Shown: positions 1 through 12,640, numbered from the stretch's first letter. The stretch is DNA of 64,000 bases from Symbiodinium natans (GCA_905221605.1 CAJNDS010000624.1:62001-126000), one strand, 5' to 3'. The notes: generated by a model from the letters alone, not told the origin. Made by a program: numbers and translations.

Positions 1-356
1 CCTCCGGGCCTCCACAGAGACAAAATCACAGCGACACCGAAACCAAGGAAATCAGCGACACCCACTAAAAGGAGCCGTGCACGTTTCTTGCCACAGGTTT
101 TCCTCTGCTTGCTGGGCTCCATGCAGTACCATGTTGGCATCGTCCAAGCCTGCAGACTGGAACTGAATGACACTTCTACGGGAGCGCTTTGCTCCAAGGT
201 GCCTTCGAAATAGCTGGCTGCTGCTTGCCACAAGGACGGGGAGTAAAAATCCTGCGAGCAGCAGGGATGCACGCCACACGATCTCTGGAGCAAGACAAGC
301 ATTCGAAAGGCAAAGTGAGGTATAGCCAAATCCATGACATCTATCCTTTACCCCTG

Positions 357-560
357 TCAGAACATGTACACAATATGTACACGCTCTCCATCCTGCGGGC
401 TGTACACATCGATGAAGTTCTTGGCACGCAACGTTTCTTGAGAAAGATCAGATATGATACGAAGCCAGTCATGAAACATGTGTCTTGTGAACTTCCGGGC
501 CCTGGGCTGGTGGGCGGCCTCGCAACAAAGCAGACCAGTCTCCACCATCTTCGGCCTCCG
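357..560 (-). CDS. Candidate exon, unknown
   Basis: The minus frame reads MVETGLLCCEAAHQPRARKF, a helical middle, then NFIDVYSPQDGERVHIVYMF and TGA at 357. It is strongly peptide-like. It is either a terminal exon or is followed by a donor just before the stop. A further open minus stretch (52-279, AGLDDANMVLHGAQQAEENL) follows. Confidence 0.45.
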   Translation of the reverse strand, partial: RRPKMVETGLLCCEAAHQPRARKFTRHMFHDWLRIISDLSQETLRAKNFIDVYSPQDGERVHIVYMF

Positions 561-698
561 ACCCGGCTCTCGCAGAGAAACACCATGCGCTGGCATCCGT
601 CAGGCGCCTGGACGTAGATCCAAGGGCAAGCCTGTCAGTGCAGATAGTCGCTTTTTTCATTCGTGCACATTGCACTCCGCCCCAGGACGTATAAAACA

Positions 699-1031
699 TC
701 ACAAGCCCGTACAGAAGACCTCGCAGACGCTTCGCAGGCGCTTGATGTCCACGTCCACGTTGCCTTGACCGGCCTCGGGGAAAACGAGGCTGTTACCCCA
801 AGCTTTTGGCCAAGGCTTTGAGCTAAGTAGCAGCTGAGTTGTAATCAGAATATCACTGCAACGGCATTCGAGAGAGGTGTGTGCAAATCTCGTGTTCAGT
901 CGCAGGCTGCTAGTTGCTAGCATTAAACCGTTGGCCAGCCCAGGGCCCAGGGATGATACATCAGCTGGGGAATTGGCCGCCGAAGCTCGTTCTGCCAGCC
1001 GCTTTCGCAGGATCCTACAGCGCTCCATCAT
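699..1031 (-). CDS. Candidate exon(s), unknown
   Basis: The minus frame is open for 110 codons. It starts MMERCRILRKRLAERASAAN and ends AGQGNVDVDIKRLRSVCEVF, with strongly biased codons in the last 25. It is probably two exons with an intervening intron in frame. No family recognised. Confidence 0.4.
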   Translation of the reverse strand: MMERCRILRKRLAERASAANSPADVSSLGPGLANGLMLATSSLRLNTRFAHTSLECRCSDILITTQLLLSSKPWPKAWGNSLVFPEAGQGNVDVDIKRLRSVCEVFCTGL

Positions 1032-1689
1032 TCACAGGGTCCGCTTTGTGATCTGGAGAGAGCGTCCTCCCGTACGGTCTCAGCTCATCCTCGTTTGCAG
1101 TCACAAGCAGGATTGGGCACAGCAGGTGCGACTCCACGGATCTAGCGGACTACGGCAGTCGGCTCTGAGGAGTCGACTACATAGAGCGTCTCTACCTGCA
1201 CCAGAGCAGAGATCACTGGCTTGATATGGCTGGCATAGAGCAAGGCCCCGGCAGCTGCCATCACCTCCTGCATGTCAAGCACCTCATACCAGTCTGTCGA
1301 ACCACATCTGGCAACTTCTCATCATCAACAGAATCAAAGTTCAAGCACCTCTCAGCACCCCAAGAGTTGTTTCTTGTCCAGTTGCTAACAGTTGCTAACA
1401 CGCAGGTGCATCTGCACTTCATGCTAGCACGACGAATGTCCAGCTCTCAAGAACATTTCACACCTCAAACCGATGCCTTGCATTGTATGGCCGAGCGATG
1501 TCCCCCACGCTTCATCATGATTTGTCAAATGACATGCTGGCTAGTCAAAAGCGACCTGATGACTCCATCTTCGCCGGCCACAGTGCTGTTAGCCCCAACA
1601 GGCTTGCTTGAACTCACTAAGCGGAGGTTCCTTGTTGATGGTTGTGAGCGGCCTCCCTTTGTACAGTCACACACGCTAGCCCACGTGCA

Positions 1690-1990
1690 CGCACGCAAGC
1701 GCCCACCCGCCCGCCTGCCTGCACGCATGGACGCACGCACGCATGCACGCACGCGCACACACGGAGTACACCCAGAGGACGAGGCTTGAATTATTACATG
1801 CCCCTCGCAAGACTCCAACAACGTCCCGAGGCTTCAGCACTAACTTTGCTGAGACGAGCATGCACGGTCGAACCATCATTGTCAAACGGCCTGCAGCATT
1901 GAAGCAGTTGCCATGAACTTTACATTCAGGTCTCACTGTCTTCGATGATGCAAGCAGAAGCTCCATCAGCACCAACATCTTAAGAGTCAA
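1690..1990 (-). CDS. Candidate exon, unknown
   Basis: The minus frame reads LLLASSKTVRPECKVHGNCF then NAAGRLTMMVRP, and degrades into a GC/CA microsatellite near 1.69-1.76 kb. Only the part above 1.8 kb is supported. Confidence 0.25.
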
Positions 1991-2067
1991 TCATCGAATC
2001 TGCTCCAAAACCTGAAACATCTTTGGAGCATGCCTCGTGTACTGCGCAGACTGCAACACAGGTGGCC

Positions 2068-2589
2068 TCAGAGAAGCGAAATTACCAATCCAAATATGAA
2101 AAATAAAAAACTTACATGCCGAGTTTCTGTGGCTGCGACGGTTGATGAAACTGCCTTCCGGCAGACCCACATTATGACAAAACACTTAGCATCACTTAGC
2201 TCTCCACGCCCCAAGCCTTCCAATCGACACAGGAGCACTGGAGATGAGAGAAGCTTGCACATGTGGCACCTGCTGCTTCCAGAAAGAATCCACGCTGAAT
2301 TCCAAGCAAGGCCCCAAGCGCAAGAGCAACGGCGCAACCTTGCTTTAGTCATACTCAGGTCCGCACCCAATTCATCTCCATCCGTGGTGGATCGCCTTTG
2401 ACCACACGGAGCATGAGCTCCATGTCCCGGATTCCGCGTCATGGACAACATAGAAATTCTACATGCTATCCAATCCTCAACCAATGCTTGGCTCAGGCTC
2501 CGCAGCTCGACGGAAACATCTCCAACCACAAAACGGTAACTCGGCTTCCGACTCGCAAGATTGGAGGTTCGTAATGCTATGCCGGCCAT
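2068..2589 (-). CDS. Longest repeat-free minus ORF of the left region, unknown
   Basis: The minus frame is open for 173 codons. Its first third (KPSYRFVVGDVSVELRSLSQ then ALVEDWIAC) is clearly peptide-like. The C-terminal part is Cys/Leu-rich and less convincing, and it may be intron read-through. No homologue recognised. Confidence 0.35.
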   Translation of the reverse strand: MAGIALRTSNLASRKPSYRFVVGDVSVELRSLSQALVEDWIACRISMLSMTRNPGHGAHAPCGQRRSTTDGDELGADLSMTKARLRRCSCAWGLAWNSAWILSGSSRCHMCKLLSSPVLLCRLEGLGRGELSDAKCFVIMWVCRKAVSSTVAATETRHVSFLFFIFGLVISLL

Positions 2590-5173
2590 TGCCTGCCCAT
2601 GTCAAAATGAAAGGGGCAATGCCGCCTCAACCTCTACAAAAGAAACTGAAGAGGCAACGTCTGCAAAGGGCCCCCCTGCCTTTTTGTAGGTTCTCGCGGC
2701 CAGCACTTCAAATGTTGAGGCCAATTCTTGATTGAGCCAAACATGCATACATGTTTATACTTCACGTCCTGGCCAGGCCGCTCAAACTAAAAATGGAGCA
2801 CAGAAGCCACATGAAACACCAGACCAAGTTGTCGCCCATCTACAAACTTGCAAGCAGTCTGGAGGCAGATTTGCATTTGTTCCACGACTGTGCTCTGCTT
2901 CCCTCACTTTTCCAAGCTGTTGCACTACCTTCCTTGTTCACCGCCCCAAGCTCGGCTTTGAATCAAGTCTATGTAGTTCGACATTGAAAACAAACAGAAT
3001 ATGACCGACGAGTAGCACGAACGCAAAAAAACACCGCGCAATGAATCATGCAAGTGCCACATAGAGCCACTGCGAACATGCGCACGTACATGCAGCATGC
3101 TGGGAGGCAGTATAAAGATGGCGATCGGGACTCGGAGAACTGGAGGCTTTCACGGCTGGACACCGGCTTCGTTAACCCTGGTCACTGCTCGGGCAAACAA
3201 AATGCTTTTGGCGGACTTTGTCGCAAGCAATCGAACGGGTGAGACACCTGCCCTGAAGTTGAGCAAAGCGAGAAACGTGACTTGGCGCCAGCCACCATCT
3301 GTGGAAGACAGGGCAAGGAAATCTGTTTAGTGCACCTCCCAAGACTCCGAAGACACCAGCTATCTCACAGCTATCTTCAAAGAGAGCCCAAGTGCCTGAC
3401 TGGCCAACGCCGTGCCCGCAAGACGGGCCTTGAAATTCGACAATCCAGCATGTCTAGGATTCTGCTCACTGATTTTTCAGAACTGAAAGGGGACGAGAAC
3501 CTGCGCGGATCTGTGCTTTCTGCACGCAGGTCTTGGATGCAACATCTAAGCTTTCGAAGTCCTGCACATGGAACACGCAGGAGTTTTTTAATGGCTTCTT
3601 CTGAACCCCAAATCAACTCATCACTGCAACATTCCCTGCAATTCACGTGCTGCTTTCAATCAAGATGACTGCCGGGTCGGCACGGTGGTCGTGGGCTGAA
3701 ATGGCAAAAAAGGGACGATCAAGAATTTGCAAGAGGTGAACGATTGGCATGCCGCGTATAATGCCGTTTATTTTGGGCAATGGCTCGACATTCCTTCAAA
3801 AAAACTACGACTGCGACGCGGGCCTACAGCAGTCTGAGCTATTCACCCGTTTCAACACAAGAAGCGCGAATATTGAAACTTGGCCATCGTTGCCTTGCTT
3901 GCGAGACCCTGTTTCTGACGCATTGCTGCGCAGACGGTCGCAAACCTACTTGGCTCTCATGTAGCAGACTTAGCAGACCTACTCGTTGCACTGAAGAGAT
4001 CGGCTCTTGTTGGTCAGGCAAGATTGCGCTGGACAACGTCGACCTAAAAAAAGAAATTCCATGCAGCTTATACAGCGAACCCCTCCGACATGCAACCTCA
4101 GCGCGCCCGTCGGGAATCTAATGAAACGGCATTGCCTCGACCCAGACACGAGTAGCCGTTACTAGCCTCTACTGGCAACAAGACACATTTCAACAGGCTG
4201 CCTTTCCGTCTGGAAGGACTACGGGCTTCAGCTCCTGCACCTGTTGTGAAGCTTGAATCTCGTGGAACAACACAAGAGTGCATGACAACGTGCAATCTCG
4301 ATCTCGCCTCACATGGCCTTGCCATCACTTTAAGCTTGCGCTGAGCCCTGCAGCGTGGCACCTCAGGCATTCGCTTCCAACAATCGCTGAAAACAGCACG
4401 CCGCTGTCAGAAAACCTGTGCTTCAAACACCCACTCCTATGTCTGAAGACGGCGCAACAGGCCAACGTTGAAGATCGTACGCCGCTGGGCCTTGAGATAC
4501 GGTTCTTGGGGTCATCAAGAGCACGACTGCGGAAAGCTTGCGATCACAAGGACATCTTTGCACGATTCGATTCGAAGTAAGGAAGATATGGAGAGACCTT
4601 GCAATCCCACAGTCCTGGAGAGCCGTCCACGATGTGGCCGAAACGATCAGCAGATGTGTTAAATGCCACCTTCAGCGCAGATCAGCAAACAACGCGACCA
4701 GGAACTAGTAACTAGAAAACTCCATATCTCCATAGTCGTCTCATCAACACAAGGACAACCCAACACATCCCTCTAGTCAAACAGAGTGCTGAAGCCGCAC
4801 ATATCAGGGACGTTCACCCAACGCCAGCACACTTCCGAAGATGGGTCCGAGCTCAGCAGTCAAACACTTGGCCGGAGATGGGCCCATTTAAGGCTCCAGC
4901 TGCTCGTCGGGGTTTAGGAGCGTGAATGTGCTTGACCTGAACAGGCGCAGCAAGGGCAAGCACTGGGTAAGCGCTGGGCTGCCAATGAGATGCTGCAAGG
5001 TAGTTGCAAGTGCTGGCACTACCGCGCCTCCTTCACAGACGAGCCTCAGACAGGCTCGCGTTTGACATACAAGGTTGCTGGGAAGCCGCTATTCCAACCA
5101 TGTTACTGCTGCAGTCAGGGAGTGATCTTTAAGCATTCGAGGCAGCACTTCCGAGCGTTGAGTCCTCCAATCT

Positions 5174-5428
5174 TCAAACAGTTACAGCAGTCTGGCATAG
5201 CCTGTAACCACGACTGAGTGGTCCACCGAAGGTGGCAGCATTCTTGTGGTCACTGGCAGGCAGATTGCCACGAGCAGAAGCCGCAGAACGAAGCACACAT
5301 ATCTCTTCTGGACACCGGGCGAGGAAAGGAGTTATGCTTTGTAGCTGGCATTGTGAACATATTCCTACGTGGCAGCTGGCTAGCACTTGCATGTGTTCCA
5401 AAAATGCGCTCGTCTCTTCGAAAGTCAA
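5174..5428 (-). CDS. Candidate exon, unknown
   Basis: The minus frame reads ARCPEEICVLRSAASARGNL and is open for 84 codons with peptide-like composition. No family recognised. Confidence 0.3.
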   Translation of the reverse strand: MTFEETSAFLEHMQVLASCHVGICSQCQLQSITPFLARCPEEICVLRSAASARGNLPASDHKNAATFGGPLSRGYRLCQTAVTV

Positions 5429-6471
5429 ACGCGTCGGACTGGCTCAACAGCGATGCGGCTTTCATACCTGCGGATCCTGAGAAGTGCCATGCGTTCTTGT
5501 GATTTTGGGCTTGGGGTTTGGAAACCCTTGTTGCCTGCTGCGTTGAATGAGCGGAGTGATAGAAAGAGTGTGAGTGCGTGAGTGCGTGCGTGCGTGAGTA
5601 AGTCAGCACGTGAGAGACTGAGCGGGCGAGTAAGTGAGAGAGGGAGCATGTGAGAGAGTTAGTGAGTGGGAGTGACTGAAAAAACAAGCTCTACACTTAC
5701 GATGGCACCATGCGCGCGCTCAGACCTCCACCCCGCAAGTATGAAAACTGGCTCCAACTTCCCATTGAGCTTGTGGCAAGAGCTCGTCGTTCAGTGTGTC
5801 ATGAGCCTCAAGGGTGCCCAGGTTGAAAGTGTCCGGCTGTAAGCTGCGAAACCTGCTTCTGGCGGCCCGGCTCGTCGGTACGATTTGCGCACGCTCTCCT
5901 GACGACGTCCGAGGCAAGATGGAGCTGCGAGACTTCGTGCCCCGGTGATGCCTTTCGCCCGAGCAAGGTCGGCAACGCCGGCTCCTGGCGCAAAGCACTG
6001 CAAGACGGAGCCTTGCAGAAATCAGTTGTGCGAGCAATCCCAAGGAGTTGTCTCAGGTGGAGAAGTGCAAAGATGGAAGAATCCGCAGGGTATGTATACA
6101 TACATACATACATACATATATATATATATGTACACATACAACTTGACTCGGCGAAGTAAGGCAGCATCCACACTCGAGAAGGGACTTTGCACGACTTGCT
6201 CATTTGGATTCATAACACATCCGTGCATGTTACGATGAAAGCTCAGAACTCGTGGTTAAGACACGAGTACAGCACTGCCAAGAACCTCATCAGTACTAGC
6301 TCTTACTGGCTGCTGAAGTCTGGTGTCTTTTGGCTGGGGCTCGTACATGGGTTCCTCAGGTATAAGGTTGGAGAGCAACTTCTGCGGCGCCGCCACAGAG
6401 CAGCTGCTCAAGATGCAACCGTATACAAGCATACGCCACCGGAACACTGCACCTGACAACAACCCTCCAAA

Positions 6472-6616
6472 TAAAAGGGCCCCAAAAAAGCACATAAGCA
6501 ACAAATAGGATGGGGATATCCCATATAAACCCCCTTATAATGAAGCCCAATAAGGTAGGTAGGGATATCCCTATGAAATGCTTATGCTTATGTCCTTTTT
6601 GGGTCCCTGCGGGCCC
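6472..6616. mobile_element. Short foldback (MITE-like) element
   Basis: The left arm gggccccaaaaaagcacataa with gatggggatatccca is mirrored by the right arm, whose reverse complement reads gggacccaaaaaaggacataa with catagggatatccct. Arms of about 45 bases, imperfect, leave a short centre. No coding capacity. Confidence 0.6.
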
Positions 6617-6931
6617 TAGCCATCCCAGCCTCCAGGCTGCATGACATGGCCGTCTGGCGCCGGCCTGGCGCAGGCATGGCTTGACGACGCTGTGGTCATG
6701 AAGAAGACACGTGAAAGCGTTGGCAGCTATGATTTCTTTACTTTTAACATGCGAAGCTCAAGGTGCACATGTTGATCAAGTTGAGCCCCGGGAGCCCATT
6801 CCGAATCATGGAAACTTTACTAGCTCCTACAGTCAGAGCAAGCGCAACTGCTCGTAAGCAGAAACGCTTCCCCGACGGTGGCCTCAAGGACATAGTCACC
6901 TGCGCACGATGTCTTTGGTGAAGCTCAGTGA

Positions 6932-7110
6932 CTACATGAGATAGCAAGCTAGCTTCAGCGCAACATTCGCACGAGCTTTTCTGCTGCACAGGATCTTGCA
7001 AGCATTGCACACGCCGCATGCGCTGCGCAGAATGAGGTACCAGCGCAGACGTTGTCCGCAGGCTTCTTGGAGCCCCACACGGCGCAAATGAAGGCGTTCT
7101 GTAGATTGTA
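6932..7110 (-). CDS. Protein-like region, frame uncertain
   Basis: The minus frame reads STERLHLRRVGLQEACGQRL then RWYLILRSACGVCNACK. A second minus frame is also open. It is probably part of the same minus-strand gene as 7178-7369. Confidence 0.25.
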
Positions 7111-7177
7111 CTAGGTGTGCCCGGGCGATTGCCAACAGCAGCTGAAGTCACGCTGCATGATTCTTCTTCTTGGTCAC

Positions 7178-7369
7178 CTGCTCCGCACAAGCCAAATCCC
7201 AGTGTGAGCAGACCTCAGGATCCACCTGAAACTGTTCGGCTGCGTTTTGCTTCGCAAGCTTGCTTGATGAGAACCACGCTGACTCCAAACTCTGGTCCAA
7301 CACGCCAACTTTCACGGGCAGCACGGCCTGCCATTGCTGGCCTTCGCTGACGACATGCCGCTTTGACAT
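7178..7369 (-). CDS. Candidate exon resembling a dsRNA-binding domain
   Basis: The minus frame starts at acceptor-like GGCAG|ATG (7369) and ends at a strong donor CAG|GTGACC (7178/7177). It reads QQWQAVLPVKVG, a loop, then SAWFSSSKLAKQNAAEQFQ. The strand followed by a helix of the type SSKxxAKxxAAxxF is how dsRBD folds end. The N-terminal helix and the G-P-H loop are not obvious, so this is a partial or divergent match. Confidence 0.4.
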
Positions 7370-7435
7370 CTGCCATGATAGCGCAGACCCACTCAACCTG
7401 ACTGGACATGAATGCCCTATAACCTATGACCTACC

Positions 7436-7640
7436 TTAAGCTTGGATTGAAACTGTGGCCGATGGATCCCCTTCAGCTGCCTTACTCGTGGGTTCGTCTA
7501 CGGCGCCTGCGTGCAGCTTGACACAGCCGGGCGTGCCTGAGCATGATCTGTCATGATGCTGTTGTCTTGCGCTGTCTTCCTGCTGTGGTATATTAAGCTG
7601 GGATGACGCATGGCATGGTTCCACAACTGTCAGCACTTGC
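7436..7640 (-). CDS. Candidate exon upstream of dsRBD-like exon
   Basis: The minus frame reads HASSQLNIPQQEDSARQQHH and then a Ser/Glu-rich peptide. It is low-complexity and probably disordered. It may belong to the same gene as the exon at 7178-7369. Confidence 0.3.
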
Positions 7641-8388
7641 CCCACTTGAAGTTGGGCGGTGCGAAGAGCAGGCAAAACTGGGCAAGTTTGCCTCCAGGCT
7701 GCTTTGATACTTCGAACTGCATCGCCTCAAGTCCAGGAAGTGAATAGAATGTTCTTGGCCTCTAGGCCCTACCACAGAGGAACTGTGGCAGAGGTAATAT
7801 ACAATCTCCGACTCATGAAAGCTTCAACCAGCTTTGGCGGCGTTTGCACGTACAGTAACATGGGGTGCGCGCGCAAACACACACACACACACAACACGCC
7901 CTCTCTCTCGCACACGCTTACGCACTTGATGACAGCACCAACTATAATCACAAACACCCACAATCGCTACGGGTGAACTCTACTTGTAGCAGATCCTCGG
8001 GACCACTGCCCAGGTTCCGGAAGTGAAGAAAAAAGGCATGCATTAGGTGCCTGGCACAGGTCAGGTGCAGTACCCAAACAGCGGGGTCGGAAGCGCGGGG
8101 GCGACTTCAGCCCAGTATAGCCCAGTGGAAACAGCTGTGGGGAAGCTGCGATCCGAAAGGGCCGCACAAGTCTGAACAAAATCCATGCCCACTTCTGTCG
8201 AAGAGTGCTCTCTAGCACAGCACAGGTATCACGGAAATGGAACGCGCCCCTATAGCTGCCCTAGCCATCCTGCTTCATGGTTGTGTCGCAGCATGCTTCG
8301 CAAAGGCATTTTGGGGAGCATGAGAGCAGCTGGCTGGCCAAAGCTGAAGATTCTCGGTTCGGTTCGATGGGCCAATTTGGGTGCACGG

Positions 8389-8742
8389 CTAGGCAGGGCT
8401 ACGTTCAGTCTTGTTTCGTCCTTGGCAGTATCCTGAAAAACAGTGTAGAATGGGTTGTTGCTTTTGTACCCTCCAGGCATCATATGGTTGACCGGCGCGT
8501 CCACGGCATGCTCTATTGCCCCAGGAACTAGTGAACCCCCTCTGCACATCAAGGTTGGGCCTAACATGAAAACCTGTTGGTGCCTTGGGGGTATAGTATA
8601 GTCTTGTGTCCTGAGGGTCGAATAGGCATGCCGCACTCCCCTGTGCCAAGAGAGATATCAGGAAAATCAAACTGCGAGGGTCTGTTCTTGAACTCTCTTC
8701 TAGCAGCGCTTCTGGCAGAGGCGCCAGGAGGCGTCCAGACAA
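8389..8742 (-). CDS. Protein-like minus-strand region, unknown gene
   Basis: Two overlapping minus frames look coding in turn: 8742-8560 (APLPEALLEESSRTDPRSLI then FLISLLAQ) and 8636-8250 (VPGAIEHAVDAPVNHMMPGG then YKSNNPFYTVFQDTAK). This is consistent with exons joined across a frame change. No family recognised. Confidence 0.35.
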   Translation of the reverse strand: MSGRLLAPLPEALLEESSRTDPRSLIFLISLLAQGSAACLFDPQDTRLYYTPKAPTGFHVRPNLDVQRGFTSSWGNRACRGRAGQPYDAWRVQKQQPILHCFSGYCQGRNKTERSPA

Positions 8743-9413
8743 GGTTAGTCAGTCATGACGGCAGACTGGAACACAGTTACATGGAATGTCGCAGGTTCTA
8801 GACCTGCGAGAGCTGGTGACAAATGGTGGGTCTGAGTTCCGCTAAGATACTGTCCATCCATTTCTGCCCGAAACGGTCTTTCTGCATGAACGCGAGCAAC
8901 GCTCGGTCCTGCCCTGCGCTAGCACAGAAAGGCCAAGTGTAGTGGGCTTTGCCACCCAATTCCATGTGTGTCTTGTTTTGGTGATCAAACTGCCACTGGC
9001 TGCCACATGCCTACATTAGTCTACATCTCATGTATATATATATGTATATATATATATATATGTATGTTTATGTACAAAACATATGGTTTGCTGGATACTG
9101 CGCTTCACGACAAGCCACACGACAACGGGCTCGGAGCCCTCCAACCCCTCGCTGCAACAGCAACGAAGAAAGCTTGGAACTGGAAGAATTTGTCATGAAA
9201 CAGGGTGCACGCAGCCTCACCGTGAAGTTTGGGGCGGAGGTCGAGGGATTTTACAGTGGCAATCCCAAGTGCCTTGCAGATCCCTGCAGCACTATTCGGG
9301 TAGGTCAGCTGCTATGTAGGCTAGGACAAGGATATGATCCACCTCTAGCTTCAGAGTCTAGACTCTAGACCCAGCCTTGGTGCCAGTACGCGCAAGCACG
9401 CGCCTGCGCGAGC

Positions 9414-9582
9414 ACACACACGATTACACACACACACACACACACGATTACACACACACACACACACACACACACGATTACACACACACACACACACACA
9501 CTCACACACTCACACACTCACACACTCACACACTCACACACTCACACACTCACACTCATACACACACACACACACACCCACA

Positions 9583-9621
<39 letters not shown>

Positions 9622-10090
9622 TCACTCGCACTCACACTCGGACTCGCACTCGCACTCACGCTCGCACTCGCACTCACACGCGCACTCACGCTCGCACTCG
9701 CACTCACACTCACACTCGCACTCGCACGCACACTCACACTCGCACGCGCACACTCGCACGCACACTCGCACTCGCACACCCACGTACACTCACACTCGCA
9801 CTCACACTCGCACACTCGCACTCGCACTCACACTCGCGCTCGCACTCGCACTCACACTCACACTCGCACTCGCACGCGCACTCACACTCGCACACTCGCA
9901 CACTCGCACACTCGCACACTCGCACACTCGCACACCCACTCACACTCACACTCGCACTCGCACACTCGCACTCACACTCGCACACCTACGCACACTCACA
10001 CACACAGCCACACAGCTACCCACCTAGTTATACCTACGCCTACCCACCCACCCACCCACCCACGCACCCACGCACGCACGCACCCCACAA
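9414..10090. repeat. Large CA / CACTCG microsatellite
   Basis: Begins as (CA)n with CGATTA interruptions, passes through CACACT units into CACTCG and CACACTCG units, and ends in CCCACGCA-type units. It gives a 216-codon His/Thr-rich open frame that is only repeat. A (TA)n tract lies at 9031-9066. Confidence 0.95.
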
Positions 10091-10418
10091 ACCCCACACA
10101 CCCAAGCTCTCCCACGCACGCACGCCACGTGTGCACGCGCTCGCACCGTGTGAAACACGCATCACGTGTGGGCTTGAGGTATTCAGCCAGAGGGCTAGGA
10201 AGTCGTGGAGGAGGCGTGCAGTCGGGCGACTGACCATGACGCTAGCGGACTAGCCAGCACCCATGCAAACTCGTTCATGAGCGCAGAACGACGGTGGAGA
10301 GAACTCAGTGCGGAAACGCTACTTCAAGGATTCAAGATGGAGGCCTCTCCAGACCCGACAGCCAGGTCTTCAACGCAGAACAAGACGAAACCCTGAACAC
10401 TGCTGAACATGGATAACT

Positions 10419-10492
10419 TTGCTTTCAGGTTGCAGGGTTCGAGGCTTTCGGCACTTTGCTTTCAGGATGCAGGGCTCGAGGCTTTTAGACAT
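10419..10492. repeat. Short tandem duplication (~38 bp, two copies)
   Basis: The segment ctttcaggttgcagggttcg is followed by a near copy, ctttcaggatgcagggctcg. Confidence 0.75.
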
Positions 10493-10499
10493 TCGTGTA

Positions 10500-12640
10500 G
10501 ATTCGTGCAGCACAGGCACTGTGCGGGGTTTCAGAAGCTCAGTCACTACTCAAACTTTTTGCCATAATCTGCTGTCATGAGCTGGACTCAGGTTCGTGTG
10601 TGAAGTTTGGGATGCAGGGACTGGGGTTTCTTGATGGAGAGGCCTCCTCACACATTGGCGCACACCAGGAGGAAGGCAAACCAAGCACGGTGCTACGTCA
10701 AAGAAGCCAGCGGGCATGGAATTTCTCGACGTGCGCCAATACCAAAACTCTCTTAGCCATGCCGGGACTGGAAGCCTACAAACCATCAGGCGTAGATTCG
10801 TCTGTAGGATGTAAGCGTTGCATCACAGCTGCGTGATGCCTTCGGCGCTGGCTGTATGCCTCGCGAAGCAAATCCTTTCAGAACTTAAGCACCTGACCGT
10901 CAGTTTCTTGAGAGGAAGAACGGTCCACTTTCGTGAAGAGAGTAGCAAGGGAGCGATCTGGAATCCTTTCTTATCATTATCCAGGCAGAGTCAAGATCAA
11001 GAGGCTGGGATCGGAGCTAGAACTTCTAAGCCCCAGCCCCACTCAGAAGATGTTAATCAACCCTGCCGGGTCATAGGCTTTAGGGCTTCAGGGCTGCGTA
11101 CGTGATTGAGAAGTCTCGGCCTGCTTAAACTGCTTTTTGCTGAGGGAAGTGTGGCCAGTGAGGGTTGCAGAAGGTTGCCTCGCTAGTAGGGGTAGTGCGG
11201 ATCATTGCGGATCGCACAACAGTGATCTTGAACGAGCAGTCAGAAGCCAAGCAAAACAAGAAACTTCGGAATGATTTGTGTTTCACTGACAGTCATAGCT
11301 TTGCAGAAACATTCAGTTTATTAACCATACAGCATCCCAGCCGGAATTGTGAATGCAGCATGGTGCCTTTCACCAGAACCGCGTTCTCTGACCCTCAGCC
11401 ATATACTTTGCATGTGTATACTAGCTGCAGTATGTGGTCTTGTTTCGTGCTGCCTGCGCTTGTTGCGGCCATCTTGACATGTCGCACAGCCACATCCGGC
11501 ACCCGACTTCAGCTGGTTACCCTTGGGCCCGACCCCCCGCTCCCCTTCCTCATCCCATCATCTCGTGACATGAGAGCTTTGGAGAACTCAAACTCCACCC
11601 TCATGGATTCCAGAGCCCTTGGGATCTTGTGTTCAGGGTTGGCTGTTGATTCTGTGAACAAGGCATTGACCAATGCACTGAGGGTTGATGTCGCCCAAAT
11701 CGCGCCACTGAAGCCCTTAACCCTCAAGCGCCTCACCGTGGCCGCCATTTTAGGTGCCAGGAACTCCAGGGTAATTGTCCAGAGAGCCGCATGTGCTTTG
11801 CACGCTTGCCTCAGCAAAGGCTATCACATGTTCAGTTTACTAAATCTTGGTCTCTTTTGATTCCAGGCCCCAACGCTGGTCTAGACTCGCCAAGCCGCAA
11901 TAGAGGTACCAATGTAGGTGGCCGCCGACACCAGGTCAATGATGGAAGCTGCACACAAGCCTGGGCTGGAGAAAGGGCTTTGTGCTCATGCGGCGTGAAA
12001 TCAGGCGAAATGCTCCCTGCCGCAAAACGGGCTGAGCTTTACTCGTCAAGATCTGCTGTCCTGCCTGGTGCTTTCCGGACCTCACTTCAACCCATGCCAC
12101 CTGTGCCCTGAGGAATGTTGCCCTGTGCTTGCACATACTGGTCCCAGTTGCAGGGTTCATAGTCACGGTTCAGGCTATAGTGCAGGGTTTAGGTTGTGAA
12201 AGTGAGGCACACAGGCGAGGCCCTTTGGGTTGGACACAACTGGGTGGGGGAGGGTCTCATAGCTTGGAAACGTGATGTGCAATACCACGCAATACCACGC
12301 AGTACCCCTGCCCAAGCGACTTAGTGAGAATGTACACAAATCCAACGCCCAGGCCCTAAACCCTGGGCCAGCTTCAGCCGCGCCACGCTCCGACATAGCC
12401 CTTGTGTAGTCGAGTGCGCCCGGGCAATTGATGACACTGAGGGTGATCATGCTCGAGGCAATTCCTGAACCAGGGCTGTGAAGGGATGAACGCATGCTCG
12501 TGATTTAATCCCCCCCCAAAAAGTTTATGAGGGTACGCCACACAGCGGCAGGGGCCCAACAACTTCCCTCGTCCAGGCCGTGCGACGTGGGATATGTTGG
12601 TCGGTTCTAAACATGACCGGCAAGAAGTGAGATCTAGTCG
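10500..12640. other. Non-coding or unresolved; first telomere-type words appear
   Basis: No exon could be supported. The 231-codon plus ORF at 11165-11860 and the overlapping minus ORF at 11509-11817 lack codon bias and include decayed telomere words. A minus frame at 10550-10786 is weakly peptide-like. Decayed TTTAGGG words begin near 11.07 kb. Confidence 0.6.

Noticed and set aside
9377-10027. 216-codon plus ORF rich in His/Thr
   Set aside because: It is a translation of a microsatellite; all frames stay open.
11165-11860. 231-codon plus ORF
   Set aside because: No codon bias, no motif, and it contains decayed telomere words. Chance is the simpler explanation.
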